Shown here: piece by piece, positions 1-7,829 of the stretch
How positions within the stretch are numbered: the stretch's first letter is position 1
Layout: the number at the start of each line of letters is the position of its first letter
Origin: Arthrobacter sp. StoSoilA2
Lineage (GTDB): Bacteria; Actinomycetota; Actinomycetes; Actinomycetales; Micrococcaceae
Assembly: GCF_019977195.1 (NCBI RefSeq)
Contig: NZ_AP024643.1
Location: 3,720,001-3,784,000, forward strand
Reading direction: 5' to 3'
DNA length: 64,000 nucleotides
Position numbers and translations under genes: made by a program
Notes under the pieces: generated by a model
Database searches by the model: none
Told to the model about the DNA's origin: nothing
What the model saw: only the letters and a program-made list of their open reading frames with translations

Positions 1-278
1 TGCGCGCTTTCGGCAGCCACTCCGAGCTTGGTGGCCGCGCGATCTGCAGCCTGCTCCGCAGTAGCCGCAGCTGCGGCTGCTTTGACGTTGTCCCGCAGCC
101 CGACAATGAACTGATCCGTGGCCACTTCAGGTGCCGGACGCAGTGATTGCGCTGGGCTCGGGATGATGTCATTGTCATCCGCTACAGCCGGCTGAACGGC
201 CAGTCCCGCCGTGATGATGAGCGTGGTCAGCGCGAAGCCTACGGTCCTCAGAGAGCGCATGCGGGGATTTTTTACCAT
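1..278 (-). CDS. N-terminus of an exported protein, possibly a subtilisin-family precursor (cut by window edge)
   Basis: Translating the minus strand from the ATG at 278 gives an open frame of 92 codons that runs off the left edge. Residues 1 to about 34 form a classic signal peptide: a basic start (MVKNPRMRSLR), a hydrophobic stretch, then a Val-Ala / Asp-Asp cleavage-like site. After it comes ATDQFIVGLRD followed by an Ala-rich helix. An 'xxQFIVgl' strand just after the signal is reminiscent of the propeptide (inhibitor I9) of S8 peptidases, but too little is visible to assign a family. An internal ATG at 260 is an alternative start. No clear ribosome binding site precedes either. Export is well supported; the peptidase idea is a guess. 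Confidence 0.6.
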   Translation of the reverse strand, partial: MVKNPRMRSLRTVGFALTTLIITAGLAVQPAVADDNDIIPSPAQSLRPAPEVATDQFIVGLRDNVKAAAAAATAEQAADRAATKLGVAAESA

Positions 279-465
279 GTTTTGGGCATTCTACGACGGC
301 GACAGCGCACGATGTACGGCTGCTCGCGGGCAACTGGAGACCACCAGCTGACCCCCACAGAAAATTGTACGCAGGGTTGGCAGCACTTTTAGCCAAGTCT
401 TTTGCGAGGATTTGTCCAAGATTTGCCCCACAAAGAGCAGGACCCCGCGGCAGGCTTGCGGCTAC

Positions 466-1464
466 TTAATCCTTGGTCGCTGGCTGGGCATGCTCGAACC
501 CCATGGCTGCGAGTCCGGATTGCCAGTCGGGGCTTGCTGCGACCGTTAGCGCCTCGACGTGAATGGGCTTGGGTGGCGCGACATGTCCGTTTCCCCAGTC
601 CCCGAGGAGGACATGGATTTCGTTGTCAGGGTGCGATGCCGACAGAAAAGGATTCATGTGATCCTCAACGTGAGAGAAATCCGTGCTGTTCTGCATGTAG
701 GCAACAACGTTGCCTCGTGGCTCCCGATAGAGCTCAACAAGGTTGGTGGTGACGTCGTCGGGGAGCCGGGACATAGGGTCCTCACCCTTGACGCCGTAGC
801 AAACTTCCGCAAAGCGCTCAACGGCGGGCAACTCGTATTTGGCAACGTTTGTTTGAGGGTTCGAAACAATGGCCAGCGAGCCGGGGAAATGTGCAGAGAA
901 GAACAGGGATGCAAACCCACCGCCTGATGCGCCATAAAAAACGAGTCGCTGTTGTCCCCACGTGCCCACGATGTGATTGATGATTTGGAGGAGGTTCTTC
1001 TGGATGTTCATACGTGAATTGCCAACAAACCATCCAAGGTTCAACCGGTTGGTCAGGACCAGGCTTGGGTCAGAGATGAAGATTCGATTCACGTGGACAT
1101 CGGACGAGACGCCCATGCCGCCGAAAGCGGGAAGCGTCCAGGATGGGTCGATGGCGCCTTGAAAGAAAACCACGGTGGTATCAAAACCCCGGTTTTGGCA
1201 ATTGACATCGATGGGAAGACCGTTTTCAACAATGATCTGATACCCGGGTGGGATCTTGGACGCGTTGAGGAAAGCCTGTACACCCTTGTAGTTTGTGACC
1301 ATGTGCTTTGAGGGGTCAATGACGCGGGGCCTGGAAGGACAGGGGTGATCAGGCCCGTCATTTTGACCGTTCAGAAAGAACGCTTCGGCACATAGCTCGC
1401 AGAACCCAAAGCCCATATCGAAGGCGTAAGTACGGCGTTCAGCGAAGCCTTCTATTTTCCCCAC
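466..1464 (-). CDS. Alpha/beta-hydrolase-fold protein, polysaccharide-locus type
   Basis: The product is about 332 residues. It carries a nucleophile-elbow motif GASGGGFAS (near residue 190), as in serine hydrolases of the alpha/beta fold. No signal peptide is visible, so it is probably cytoplasmic. It is clearly paralogous to the protein at 16206-17114: both share NRIFISDPSL, NLGW, SGGGFASL, FPGSLAIV, NPQT, AYMQNST and a late GD-WG-GH-APP segment whose His could complete a catalytic triad. This copy has about 40 extra N-terminal residues containing FCELC, which may mean the true start lies further in; the GTG at 1464 has no good ribosome binding site. It is divergent from the DUF6270-type gene. 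Substrate unknown; removal of acyl groups from a surface glycan or its precursor is an inference from context. Confidence 0.75.
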   Translation of the reverse strand: MGKIEGFAERRTYAFDMGFGFCELCAEAFFLNGQNDGPDHPCPSRPRVIDPSKHMVTNYKGVQAFLNASKIPPGYQIIVENGLPIDVNCQNRGFDTTVVFFQGAIDPSWTLPAFGGMGVSSDVHVNRIFISDPSLVLTNRLNLGWFVGNSRMNIQKNLLQIINHIVGTWGQQRLVFYGASGGGFASLFFSAHFPGSLAIVSNPQTNVAKYELPAVERFAEVCYGVKGEDPMSRLPDDVTTNLVELYREPRGNVVAYMQNSTDFSHVEDHMNPFLSASHPDNEIHVLLGDWGNGHVAPPKPIHVEALTVAASPDWQSGLAAMGFEHAQPATKD

Positions 1465-1611
1465 TAAGACAAGATACCCGAACGGATCCGCCCCGGACGA
1501 ACCGGCCGGGACGCATCTGGACCCTGCGTCAAACAGCTGCGGGCGTGTCAGAAGCCCCCACCTGTCTTGCTAGGCTGGGGGAATTCTCTTCCGACAATGT
1601 GGGAGTTCATC

Positions 1612-2328
1612 TTGCCTGGCTTGTTCATTTACGGCAGCTGTGTGTCCCGTGACACGTACCCTTTCCTCGACAAAGACTGGTCCATAGTCGAATACGTCGC
1701 CCGCCAAGGGATGATAAGTGCAGCCTCCCCTCGCGGCGTTCTTCGTGGTGAGAGTTCACTCACCTCCAAGTTCCAGAAGCAATGCGTGCGAAACGACATC
1801 CGCTCATCTCTGTTCGACACCATAGATCGGTCGGCAGGCGCCACTGACCTATTCCTGCTGGATCTCGTGGACGAGCGGCTGGGAGCTTATGAGCTAGGGC
1901 AGGGTTCATACGTCACCAATAGCTGGGAGCTGGGCGAAAGCAAGCTTCTGCAGCAGCAGGCGAGCGAACCCCGGCTCATTGCATTCGGCTCGGAAGAACA
2001 CTTCTCGCTCTGGTCAAAGTCTGCAACTACCGTTGTGCGGAAGATCAAACAAACAGGACGCCCTATGCTCGTCCTGGCTCCAGAATGGGCTGAAGCGTCC
2101 GACAGCGGGCTCTCCGGCCTCGTCTACAGAGGCCTCTATGCTGCAACGTACAACAAGGTGTACCAGCGCTACTTCGACCACCTCCGCGAAGAAGGTTGCA
2201 ACGTGCTGTCGATTGGCCAGGATGTCGTAAAGGCGGCGGCGGGGCATCAGTGGGGCCTCGCCCCGTATCACTATGTGGACGCGGTCTACCATCAGATGCG
2301 GGACGCAATCACGGCAGCCGCGAACTAA
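1612..2328 (+). CDS. DUF6270-type protein (GSCVSRD motif)
   Basis: About 238 residues. The protein opens with FIYGSCVSRD, the hallmark N-terminal motif of the DUF6270 family, whose Gly-Ser-Cys element resembles block I of SGNH-type esterases. A late DAVYH segment (near the C-terminus) could supply acidic and His residues, which would fit an SGNH-like hydrolase or acyltransferase; that is inference. I chose the TTG at 1612 because GGGAG lies 7 bases upstream and it places the motif within ten residues of the start, as is usual; ATG 1597 and TTG 1567 are in-frame alternatives. No signal peptide or membrane segment. Family members are often found in capsule and wall polysaccharide loci, which matches the surroundings. 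Confidence 0.7.
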   Translation: MPGLFIYGSCVSRDTYPFLDKDWSIVEYVARQGMISAASPRGVLRGESSLTSKFQKQCVRNDIRSSLFDTIDRSAGATDLFLLDLVDERLGAYELGQGSYVTNSWELGESKLLQQQASEPRLIAFGSEEHFSLWSKSATTVVRKIKQTGRPMLVLAPEWAEASDSGLSGLVYRGLYAATYNKVYQRYFDHLREEGCNVLSIGQDVVKAAAGHQWGLAPYHYVDAVYHQMRDAITAAAN

Positions 2329-2375
2329 CTTCGCACACAGTGGGGTCGGCGCCAATCGGCACCGACCCCGTCCGT

Positions 2376-3821
2376 CTACATATCCGCGAGCGCTCCACCA
2401 GGGTTCTCGATGGCGTCGGCTACATACCGGAGGAAGCCAGCTGCTGTCTCGCCGTCGCACACGCGGTGGTCGAAGGCGAGGGTCAACTCGGTAACCTTGC
2501 GGACGGCAAGTTCACCATTGACCACCCAGGGCCGGTCGATGATGCGGCCCACGCCGAGCATCGCAACCTCTGGGTAGTTGATAATCGCGGCCGAACCGTC
2601 CACTCCGAACACGCCGTAGTTGTTGAGCGTGAAGGTGCCGGAGCCGAGCTCAGCTGGTGTGGCCTTGCCTTCCCTCGCCACCGAGGTCAGGCGCCGGATC
2701 TCGGCGTCCAACTCGCGGGCGCTCAACTGGTGCGCGTTCCGGACAGACGGGACCACAAGACCGCGATCCGTCTGGGCTGCGAAACCGAGGTTGATTCCGT
2801 CGAAACCGACAATCTCTTGGGAGCCGTCCTCCCGGACTTCAAAGCGCGTGTTCAGCGCCGGGTACTTTTTTAACCCAGCCGTGACAAATCGGGCGATGAA
2901 AGCCAGCAGGCCTGGTGTGTCATGCGGAGCGCGCTTTTTCAGTTCAGCCCGCATCTCAAGCAATGCTGTGGCATCTACGTCCACCCAGACCGTCGCCTCC
3001 GGGATCTCCGTGCGGCTCTTGGCCATGTTCGCGGCAACTGCCTTGCGGACTCCACGGACCGGGGTCCTGGCCGACACAGCCAGGCCGGTACGGGAGTCCA
3101 GATCACCTTCAGCAACCGGCACTGAAACAGGCCCGGCAGGAGCCTCAGGCGTTTCCGGTGTAGAGATGGCAGCTTCCACATCCCGGCGCATGATCAGCCC
3201 ACTGGCACCGGAGCCCTGGATAGTTTCAAGGGAAACACCGTGGTCCCGGGCCATTTTCCTGACAAGCGGCGAAATGACGGCACTGAGCTTGCCCGGGATC
3301 CGTGTCCCGGCGACAGCCGGCTCGGAAGCAACCGGCGTTTCGGCCCGGGCCTCCGTTTCGCGATCGACGACGGCGAGGCTCGCCTTCCGCGGGCGCGTCC
3401 GGCCACCAGTCACGCCCCCAGGAGTGCCGTATCCGATAAGTACGTTGCCGGAACCGGCTTTCTCCTCGGTGCGATACGCCTCGGCGGCCGCATCAACCTC
3501 GGGCGAGGCCACGATCCCGGTGGAGACCGCATCTTCGGCAGAGGATGGAGTCTCCGGCGCAGCAGGAGCAGCGCCCGAACGAGCGATCGAGATCAACGGC
3601 TTGCCGACGTCGAGCGTTTGGCCGGCCTCACCGTGAAGCTCCGCCACGGTGCCCGCATAAGGCGAGGGAACCTCCACCATGGACTTGGCGGTCTCGACTT
3701 CGGCGATCGGCTGATCCACCTTGATTTCGTCCCCGACTGCGACCAGCCAGTTCACGAGTTCGGCCTCGGTGAGGCCCTCCCCCAGGTCCGGCAGGCGAAA
3801 TACCTGCATATCTGAGCTCAC
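2376..3821 (-). CDS. bkdC: Branched-chain 2-oxoacid dehydrogenase E2 (dihydrolipoamide acyltransferase)
   Basis: E2 core of the branched-chain 2-oxoacid dehydrogenase complex, which moves the acyl group from E1 through a lipoyl arm to CoA. About 481 residues. Lipoyl domain at 5-80 with the lipoylated Lys in VETAKSM (about residue 46); flexible Ala/Pro linker; peripheral subunit-binding domain around 180-215 (SPLVRKMARDHGV); catalytic acyltransferase domain from about 250 ending with the active-site DHRVCDG. The GTG at 3821 is chosen over the upstream ATG at 3836 because GGAGG sits 7 bases before it. It is the third gene of the operon and starts just after the E1 beta stop. The single lipoyl domain and motif set make the E2 class certain; the substrate class (branched-chain rather than pyruvate) follows from the separate E1 alpha/beta genes. 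Confidence 0.93.
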   Translation of the reverse strand: MSSDMQVFRLPDLGEGLTEAELVNWLVAVGDEIKVDQPIAEVETAKSMVEVPSPYAGTVAELHGEAGQTLDVGKPLISIARSGAAPAAPETPSSAEDAVSTGIVASPEVDAAAEAYRTEEKAGSGNVLIGYGTPGGVTGGRTRPRKASLAVVDRETEARAETPVASEPAVAGTRIPGKLSAVISPLVRKMARDHGVSLETIQGSGASGLIMRRDVEAAISTPETPEAPAGPVSVPVAEGDLDSRTGLAVSARTPVRGVRKAVAANMAKSRTEIPEATVWVDVDATALLEMRAELKKRAPHDTPGLLAFIARFVTAGLKKYPALNTRFEVREDGSQEIVGFDGINLGFAAQTDRGLVVPSVRNAHQLSARELDAEIRRLTSVAREGKATPAELGSGTFTLNNYGVFGVDGSAAIINYPEVAMLGVGRIIDRPWVVNGELAVRKVTELTLAFDHRVCDGETAAGFLRYVADAIENPGGALADM

Positions 3822-3823
3822 GG

Positions 3824-4924
3824 TCAGTCCTCCCATTGAAGGTCGTCGACGGCGTCGAGGATGCGGTCGACGCTTGGCAGGTAGTAGTGCTCCAACTTGG
3901 GAGACGGGAACGGAACATCGAATCCCGTCACACGGCGGATCGGTGCAGCGAGGTAGTGGAACGCACGTTCCTGGACGCGGGCCACGATCTCGGAGGACAC
4001 GGAGGCGAAGCCGTGCGCCTCGGCGATCACGACGACGCGTCCCGTCTTACGCACGGACGCACAGACGGTTTCGTCGTCGAAGGGTACGAGAGTCCGGACG
4101 TCAATGACCTCGAGCGAACGGCCCTCTTCGGCGGCAGCAGCAGCCGCTGCGAGCGCCGTGGGAACGGAAGGACCGTAGGCAATCAAGGTCGCGTCAGTGC
4201 CGGGACGAGCAACAGCCGCGCGGCCCTCGGTGGAGGTGCCGGCGTCGTGCTCTGCGCGCAAGGCGTCCAGGTCCACCTGGTCCTTGGACCAGTAGAGCTT
4301 CTTGGGCTCCATGAACATCACGGGATCATCCGAGTCGATGGCTTCGCGGAGCATGCGGTATCCGTCCGCAACGGTGGCTGGTGTGTAGACCTTCAAGCCA
4401 GCGGTGTGGGCGTAGTAGGACTCGGAGGAGTCGCAGTGGTGTTCCACTCCCCCAATGCCGCCGGCATACGGAACGCGGATGACCACGGGCATCTTGAGCT
4501 TGCCCTTGGTTCGGTTGTGCATCTTGGCGACGTGGCTGACGATCTGTTCGAACGCCGGGTAGGCGAACGCGTCAAACTGCATCTCGATGACGGGCCGCAT
4601 GCCGTTGATGGCCATTCCCACAGCCATGCCCACGATGCCGGATTCTGCCAGCGGGGTGTCGAAGCAGCGCTGCTCGCCGAATTCGGCCATGAGGCCGTCG
4701 GTGATACGGAAGACACCGCCCAGCATGCCGACGTCTTCGCCGAAGACCAGCACGGAGGAGTCGGCACGCATGGCATCGGCCATCGCTGTGTTGAGCGCCT
4801 TGGCCATGGTGATGGACTGAGGGCCGCTCGCTTCAGCGGTAGCTGCAGCGGACGCGGCGGCGCTTGCGGTGGCGGCGCTGACGTTGGCGGTGGTTGTGCC
4901 GGTGGCATTGGTGGTGACGGTCAT
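3824..4924 (-). CDS. bkdB: Branched-chain 2-oxoacid dehydrogenase E1 beta subunit
   Basis: About 366 residues. An Ala/Thr-rich leader of about 35 residues precedes the conserved transketolase-like domain (SITMAKALNTAMADAM, VFGEDVGMLGGVFR, DTPLAESGIVG) and the C-terminal transketolase domain (LEVIDVRTLVPFD). E1 beta pairs with E1 alpha to build the thiamine diphosphate site that decarboxylates branched-chain 2-oxoacids from Val, Leu and Ile. Its ATG overlaps the E1 alpha stop (ATGA), so translation is probably coupled. The low-complexity N-terminus is an oddity; a start at a later Met would trim it, but the ATGA overlap favours the listed one. In Gram-positive bacteria the pathway also supplies primers for branched fatty acids. 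Confidence 0.93.
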   Translation of the reverse strand: MTVTTNATGTTTANVSAATASAAASAAATAEASGPQSITMAKALNTAMADAMRADSSVLVFGEDVGMLGGVFRITDGLMAEFGEQRCFDTPLAESGIVGMAVGMAINGMRPVIEMQFDAFAYPAFEQIVSHVAKMHNRTKGKLKMPVVIRVPYAGGIGGVEHHCDSSESYYAHTAGLKVYTPATVADGYRMLREAIDSDDPVMFMEPKKLYWSKDQVDLDALRAEHDAGTSTEGRAAVARPGTDATLIAYGPSVPTALAAAAAAAEEGRSLEVIDVRTLVPFDDETVCASVRKTGRVVVIAEAHGFASVSSEIVARVQERAFHYLAAPIRRVTGFDVPFPSPKLEHYYLPSVDRILDAVDDLQWED

Positions 4925-6135
4925 TTTGCGCTCTCCGTTCCGTGTTCGGCGCTTTCAGCGCGGGCGAGTTCGTCAGCCAGCAATTCAGACTGTTCCTTCA
5001 GCTGTGGGGTGGGCTTGGAGAACACGTACTTAAAGAGGTCCAGCGGCTGCACGGGGACGTCTTCACCGAGGCCTTCGCGCAACTGGGTTGCCACGGCTTC
5101 TGCATGTTCTGCAATGCGCTCATTGGCGGCGTCGTCCAGAAGTCCCTTGTGGGTGAGATAGGACTTCATTCGGCTCAGCGGATCCTTCGCTTGCCATTCC
5201 GCCACCTCGCTGTCGGGGCGGTAGCGCGTGGCATCGTCGGCGTTGGTGTGCGCCTGCATGCGGTACGTGTGCGCCTCGATCAGGAGAGGGCCGGAGCCTT
5301 CGCGTGCCAGCTTCACTGCCCGGTCCATTACGGCGAGGAGCGCAACGAGGTCGTTGCCGTCCACCCGCTCACCGGCCATTCCGTAGCCGACGGCCTTGTG
5401 GGCCAGCGACGGTGCCACCGACTGGTGGCTGAGCGGAACGGAAATCGCGTATTTGTTGTTCTGCACGAAGAAGATGACCGGCAGGTGGAAGACGGCCGCA
5501 AAGTTCAGGGCCTCGTGGAAGTCACCCTCACTCGTGGCACCATCGCCGCACATCGCCATCACCACGGTGTCCTCACCGCGGAGTTTGGCGGCATGCGCGA
5601 CGCCGACGGCGTGCAGAAGCTGCGTGGTCAGCGGTGTGCACTGGATCCCGACGTGGTGCTTCTTGGGGTCGTAACCACCATGCCAGTCACCGCGGAAGAT
5701 CGTCATCGCTTCGACAGGATCCACACCACGGGTCATCACTGCGACGGCGTCGCGATATGTCGGGAAGAGCCAGTCACCTTCGCTGAGGCACATGGCAGCC
5801 GCCACCTGGCAGGCTTCCTGTCCGTGGCTCGACGGATAGACAGCCATGCGGCCCTGCCGGACGAGGGCAGAGTTCTGATCGTTGACACGGCGTCCGACGA
5901 CGAGCTGCTCGTAGGCAGCCATGAGTTCAGCATCGCTTGGCGTGGGGTACTCGTGGCCGGGTTCGGTGCCCTGCTCTTCGTGGGAGCGGAGGGTTCCATC
6001 CGGATTCACCATTTGGATCTGGTGCCGGGCGGGCAGCATGTAGTCCTCTACGCTGATGCCGAATTTTCTCTGGACGTCAGCAGCTGTGTCCTCTACTCCC
6101 GTTTCCGGCGCAGTGTGGTCTGCGTGGATCGTCAT
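4921..6135 (-). CDS. bkdA: Branched-chain 2-oxoacid dehydrogenase E1 alpha subunit
   Basis: 404 residues. The thiamine diphosphate binding motif runs from GDGATSEGD (197-205) to QNN (225-227), the standard GDG...NN signature; the phosphorylation-loop-like segment HTYRMQAHTNADD follows. First gene of the three-gene bkd operon. The ATG at 6135 has AAGGA 7 bases upstream. It catalyses the committed, irreversible decarboxylation step with E1 beta. It is divergent from the Lrp/AsnC-type regulator with about 170 bases between the starts, the usual layout for regulator-controlled bkd operons. Family assignment is secure. Confidence 0.93.
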   Translation of the reverse strand: MTIHADHTAPETGVEDTAADVQRKFGISVEDYMLPARHQIQMVNPDGTLRSHEEQGTEPGHEYPTPSDAELMAAYEQLVVGRRVNDQNSALVRQGRMAVYPSSHGQEACQVAAAMCLSEGDWLFPTYRDAVAVMTRGVDPVEAMTIFRGDWHGGYDPKKHHVGIQCTPLTTQLLHAVGVAHAAKLRGEDTVVMAMCGDGATSEGDFHEALNFAAVFHLPVIFFVQNNKYAISVPLSHQSVAPSLAHKAVGYGMAGERVDGNDLVALLAVMDRAVKLAREGSGPLLIEAHTYRMQAHTNADDATRYRPDSEVAEWQAKDPLSRMKSYLTHKGLLDDAANERIAEHAEAVATQLREGLGEDVPVQPLDLFKYVFSKPTPQLKEQSELLADELARAESAEHGTESAK

Positions 6136-6246
6136 TGGTCCGTCCTTCTCTAGCCACTATGTGCTTCCAGTATGTTCCGGACGGAGGTTTCGTATCCAGC
6201 TTTCGTTCAAATCATGGAAGAGCATGCAGGAAGTGGCTATTCTGAA

Positions 6247-6298
6247 AGACGAATTGCAAATGTGAGCTGGGTAACGAGCCAGTCCTGTAGACGAATTG
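6247..6298. promoter_or_regulatory. Two direct repeats AGACGAATTG, candidate Lrp-type operator
   Basis: The 10-base word AGACGAATTG occurs exactly at 6247-6256 and 6289-6298, 42 bases apart, which is four turns of the helix. Both lie between bkdA and the Lrp/AsnC gene, and the second abuts the regulator's ribosome binding site. The first is part of an imperfect ATTC-N8-GAAT palindrome. Lrp/AsnC proteins bind as multimers on one face of DNA, so phased sites fit. This is sequence observation plus inference. Confidence 0.4.
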
Positions 6299-6306
6299 GA
6301 GACCAC

Positions 6307-6771
6307 GTGAGCGAGACCGAGGCGGAGCAGACTGCCGTGCCCCTGGATGATGTTGACCGGGACATCATCCGTGAGCTCACAACTGACGGCCGGATGTCCA
6401 TTACGCAAGTGGCCGAGAACGTGCACATCAGCCGGGCACATGCCTACTCCCGCATTGCACGGCTTACCGGCGAGGGGGTCTTGACCAAGTTCACGGCATT
6501 GGTGGACCCGATCAAAGCCGGCCTGCGGTCTTCCGCCTACGTCACCCTCAAGGTCCAGCAGCATTCCTGGCGGGAACTGAAGGAGCTCTTGCGGGCGATC
6601 CCCGAGGTTCACCACATTGCGCTGGTGGGCGGCGACTTTGACGTCATCCTGCTGGTCCGCGCCACAGACAACATCCACCTCCGCCGTGTGATCTTCGACC
6701 AATTGCAGTCCATGGAGGGAGTGCTGGATACCCAGACTTTCCTGGTGTTCGAGGACGTTGATACGCGGTAA
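6307..6771 (+). CDS. Lrp/AsnC-family transcriptional regulator, probable regulator of the bkd operon
   Basis: 154 residues from the GTG at 6307, which follows GGAGA by 5 bases; an upstream ATG at 6172 would add 45 residues of unconvincing sequence. An N-terminal winged helix-turn-helix (about 15-65: DDVDRDIIRELTTDGRM, with ISRAHAYSRI as recognition region) is followed by the alpha/beta RAM ligand-binding and oligomerisation domain (about 75-150, with VGGDFDVILLV). Lrp/AsnC proteins sense amino acids or their derivatives. The divergent placement next to bkdA and the phased repeats in between suggest that it controls bkd and itself. A secure family call; the target is inferred. Confidence 0.88.
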   Translation: MSETEAEQTAVPLDDVDRDIIRELTTDGRMSITQVAENVHISRAHAYSRIARLTGEGVLTKFTALVDPIKAGLRSSAYVTLKVQQHSWRELKELLRAIPEVHHIALVGGDFDVILLVRATDNIHLRRVIFDQLQSMEGVLDTQTFLVFEDVDTR

Positions 6772-6818
6772 CTGCCCGGGTGGCAGGTGCCACGTACGGA
6801 ACGCACATTCGGGGACCA

Positions 6819-6824
6819 TAGACT
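6819..6824 (+). promoter_or_regulatory. Candidate -10 element of a leaderless transcript
   Basis: TAGACT lies exactly 6 bases before the GTG start at 6831, so transcription would begin at or near the G of the start codon. No ribosome binding site is present. It sits inside the inverted repeat GGGGAC...GTCCCC (6811-6830). No clear -35 is seen, so this is a weak call. Confidence 0.3.
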
Positions 6825-6830
6825 GTCCCC

Positions 6831-7400
6831 GTGCCCCTCAAAACCGCCTTCGTTACGCGCGCCGCGCTGTGGGCTTCAGTGTCGGTCGTGACGATCGCGC
6901 TGCTGTGGCTGATTACCGCTTTTCAGTTCTTTTACAGCCCTCCGAAAGCAGTGCCTCATCGGACCGACGCCATCGTCGTTTTGGGCGGGTTAAGTAAGGA
7001 ACGACTTCCCGTGGCCCAGGAACTCCAGGAAAGCCTGGACATCCCCATTTTGGTGGTCTCCACGACCGGCCTGTCCGGCAACGTGGAGGGTGACGCTTTG
7101 TGCCATGAAGACGACGCACCTGACCTGATTTGTTTCCGGCCCTCACCGCTGAATACGCGGGGCGAAGCCAAGGGCGTTGCGGAGCTGATCGCGCAGAACG
7201 GATGGAAGTCCGTCACCGTGGTTACGTCCGGCTACCACCTCATGCGGGCAGGTACTTTAATGCGGCAATGCACGTCTGCTGAGATCCAAATGGTCGGCTC
7301 CCAACCCGACCTTTCAGCCGGCGCATGGCTGGACCGATTCGTCGTCGAAACAGGTGGGCTCATCGACGTGTGGATGCAGCCGGAGTGTTCTCCTCACTAA
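6831..7400 (+). CDS. YdcF/SanA-family (DUF218) membrane protein
   Basis: 189 residues from a GTG start. One N-terminal membrane segment (about 12-35) is followed by a DUF218 domain: DAIVVLGG (early), a middle segment with NTRGEAKGVAELI, and VTSGYHLMRAGTLM near the end, the usual three conserved blocks. DUF218 proteins are thought to act in envelope and polysaccharide metabolism; the reaction is not established. It lies just downstream of the Lrp-type regulator on the same strand and two genes before wecB, which fits an envelope role. The start appears to be leaderless. Family call confident; function open. Confidence 0.8.
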   Translation: MPLKTAFVTRAALWASVSVVTIALLWLITAFQFFYSPPKAVPHRTDAIVVLGGLSKERLPVAQELQESLDIPILVVSTTGLSGNVEGDALCHEDDAPDLICFRPSPLNTRGEAKGVAELIAQNGWKSVTVVTSGYHLMRAGTLMRQCTSAEIQMVGSQPDLSAGAWLDRFVVETGGLIDVWMQPECSPH

Positions 7401-7414
7401 GGTAGAGGGAAGAA

Positions 7415-7726
7415 CTGTCAGAAAACACGTCGCCGAGCGACCGTCCATGGAAGGTGCACAAGGTGAGTCCAACACCCGTCGGCCCGCTTCCAGCGGGCCG
7501 TCACTACAGGCGCCGCCGCTTGCGCCTGAGTCTCCCGTCAGTCCCCGCGCGGACGTCATCTGCGCCCATAACCGACCACCCGCGGCCTTCGTCCGCCCCA
7601 ATCCCCATAGTCCCCACCAAGAGCTCCGAGCAGCAGCAGTTCAAGCGTCGCGTGGCGCTGGTTCTTGTCGTTCTGGTCGTTGTGGCCGTACCGGCGTTGC
7701 TGGCAGTCCTGCTGTTAGCGGGCTAG
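7415..7726 (+). CDS. Small Pro-rich protein with C-terminal membrane anchor
   Basis: The clear part is a Pro/Ser-rich, basic N-terminal region and one C-terminal transmembrane helix (VALVLVVLVVVAVPALLAVL) with essentially no tail, a tail-anchored-like layout. The start is uncertain. GTG at 7454 and GTG at 7463 (GGAAGG 8 bases upstream) are ordinary choices. The frame stays open upstream to a CTG at 7415 with GAGGG 5 bases before it, giving (M)SENTSPSDRPWKVHKV, which reads like a natural N-terminus. I list the longer form, at about 103 residues, but a CTG start is rare. I do not recognise a family. Confidence 0.5.
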   Translation: MSENTSPSDRPWKVHKVSPTPVGPLPAGRHYRRRRLRLSLPSVPARTSSAPITDHPRPSSAPIPIVPTKSSEQQQFKRRVALVLVVLVVVAVPALLAVLLLAG

Positions 7727-7829
7727 TTCATCCCGGGGCCGCATAAGCCTCGATTCTTGCTCAGCGGCGAGCTCCGATAGGATGTTGAAGTCTCTGTCTG
7801 TCGCAAGATCGCTCTCTTGGGGGAAAAAC

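Noticed and set aside
3836..6153. Two long plus-strand open frames (about 441 and 403 residues) opposite the bkd genes
   Set aside because: They are antisense to secure E1 alpha and E1 beta genes and arise from high third-position G/C; no family features.
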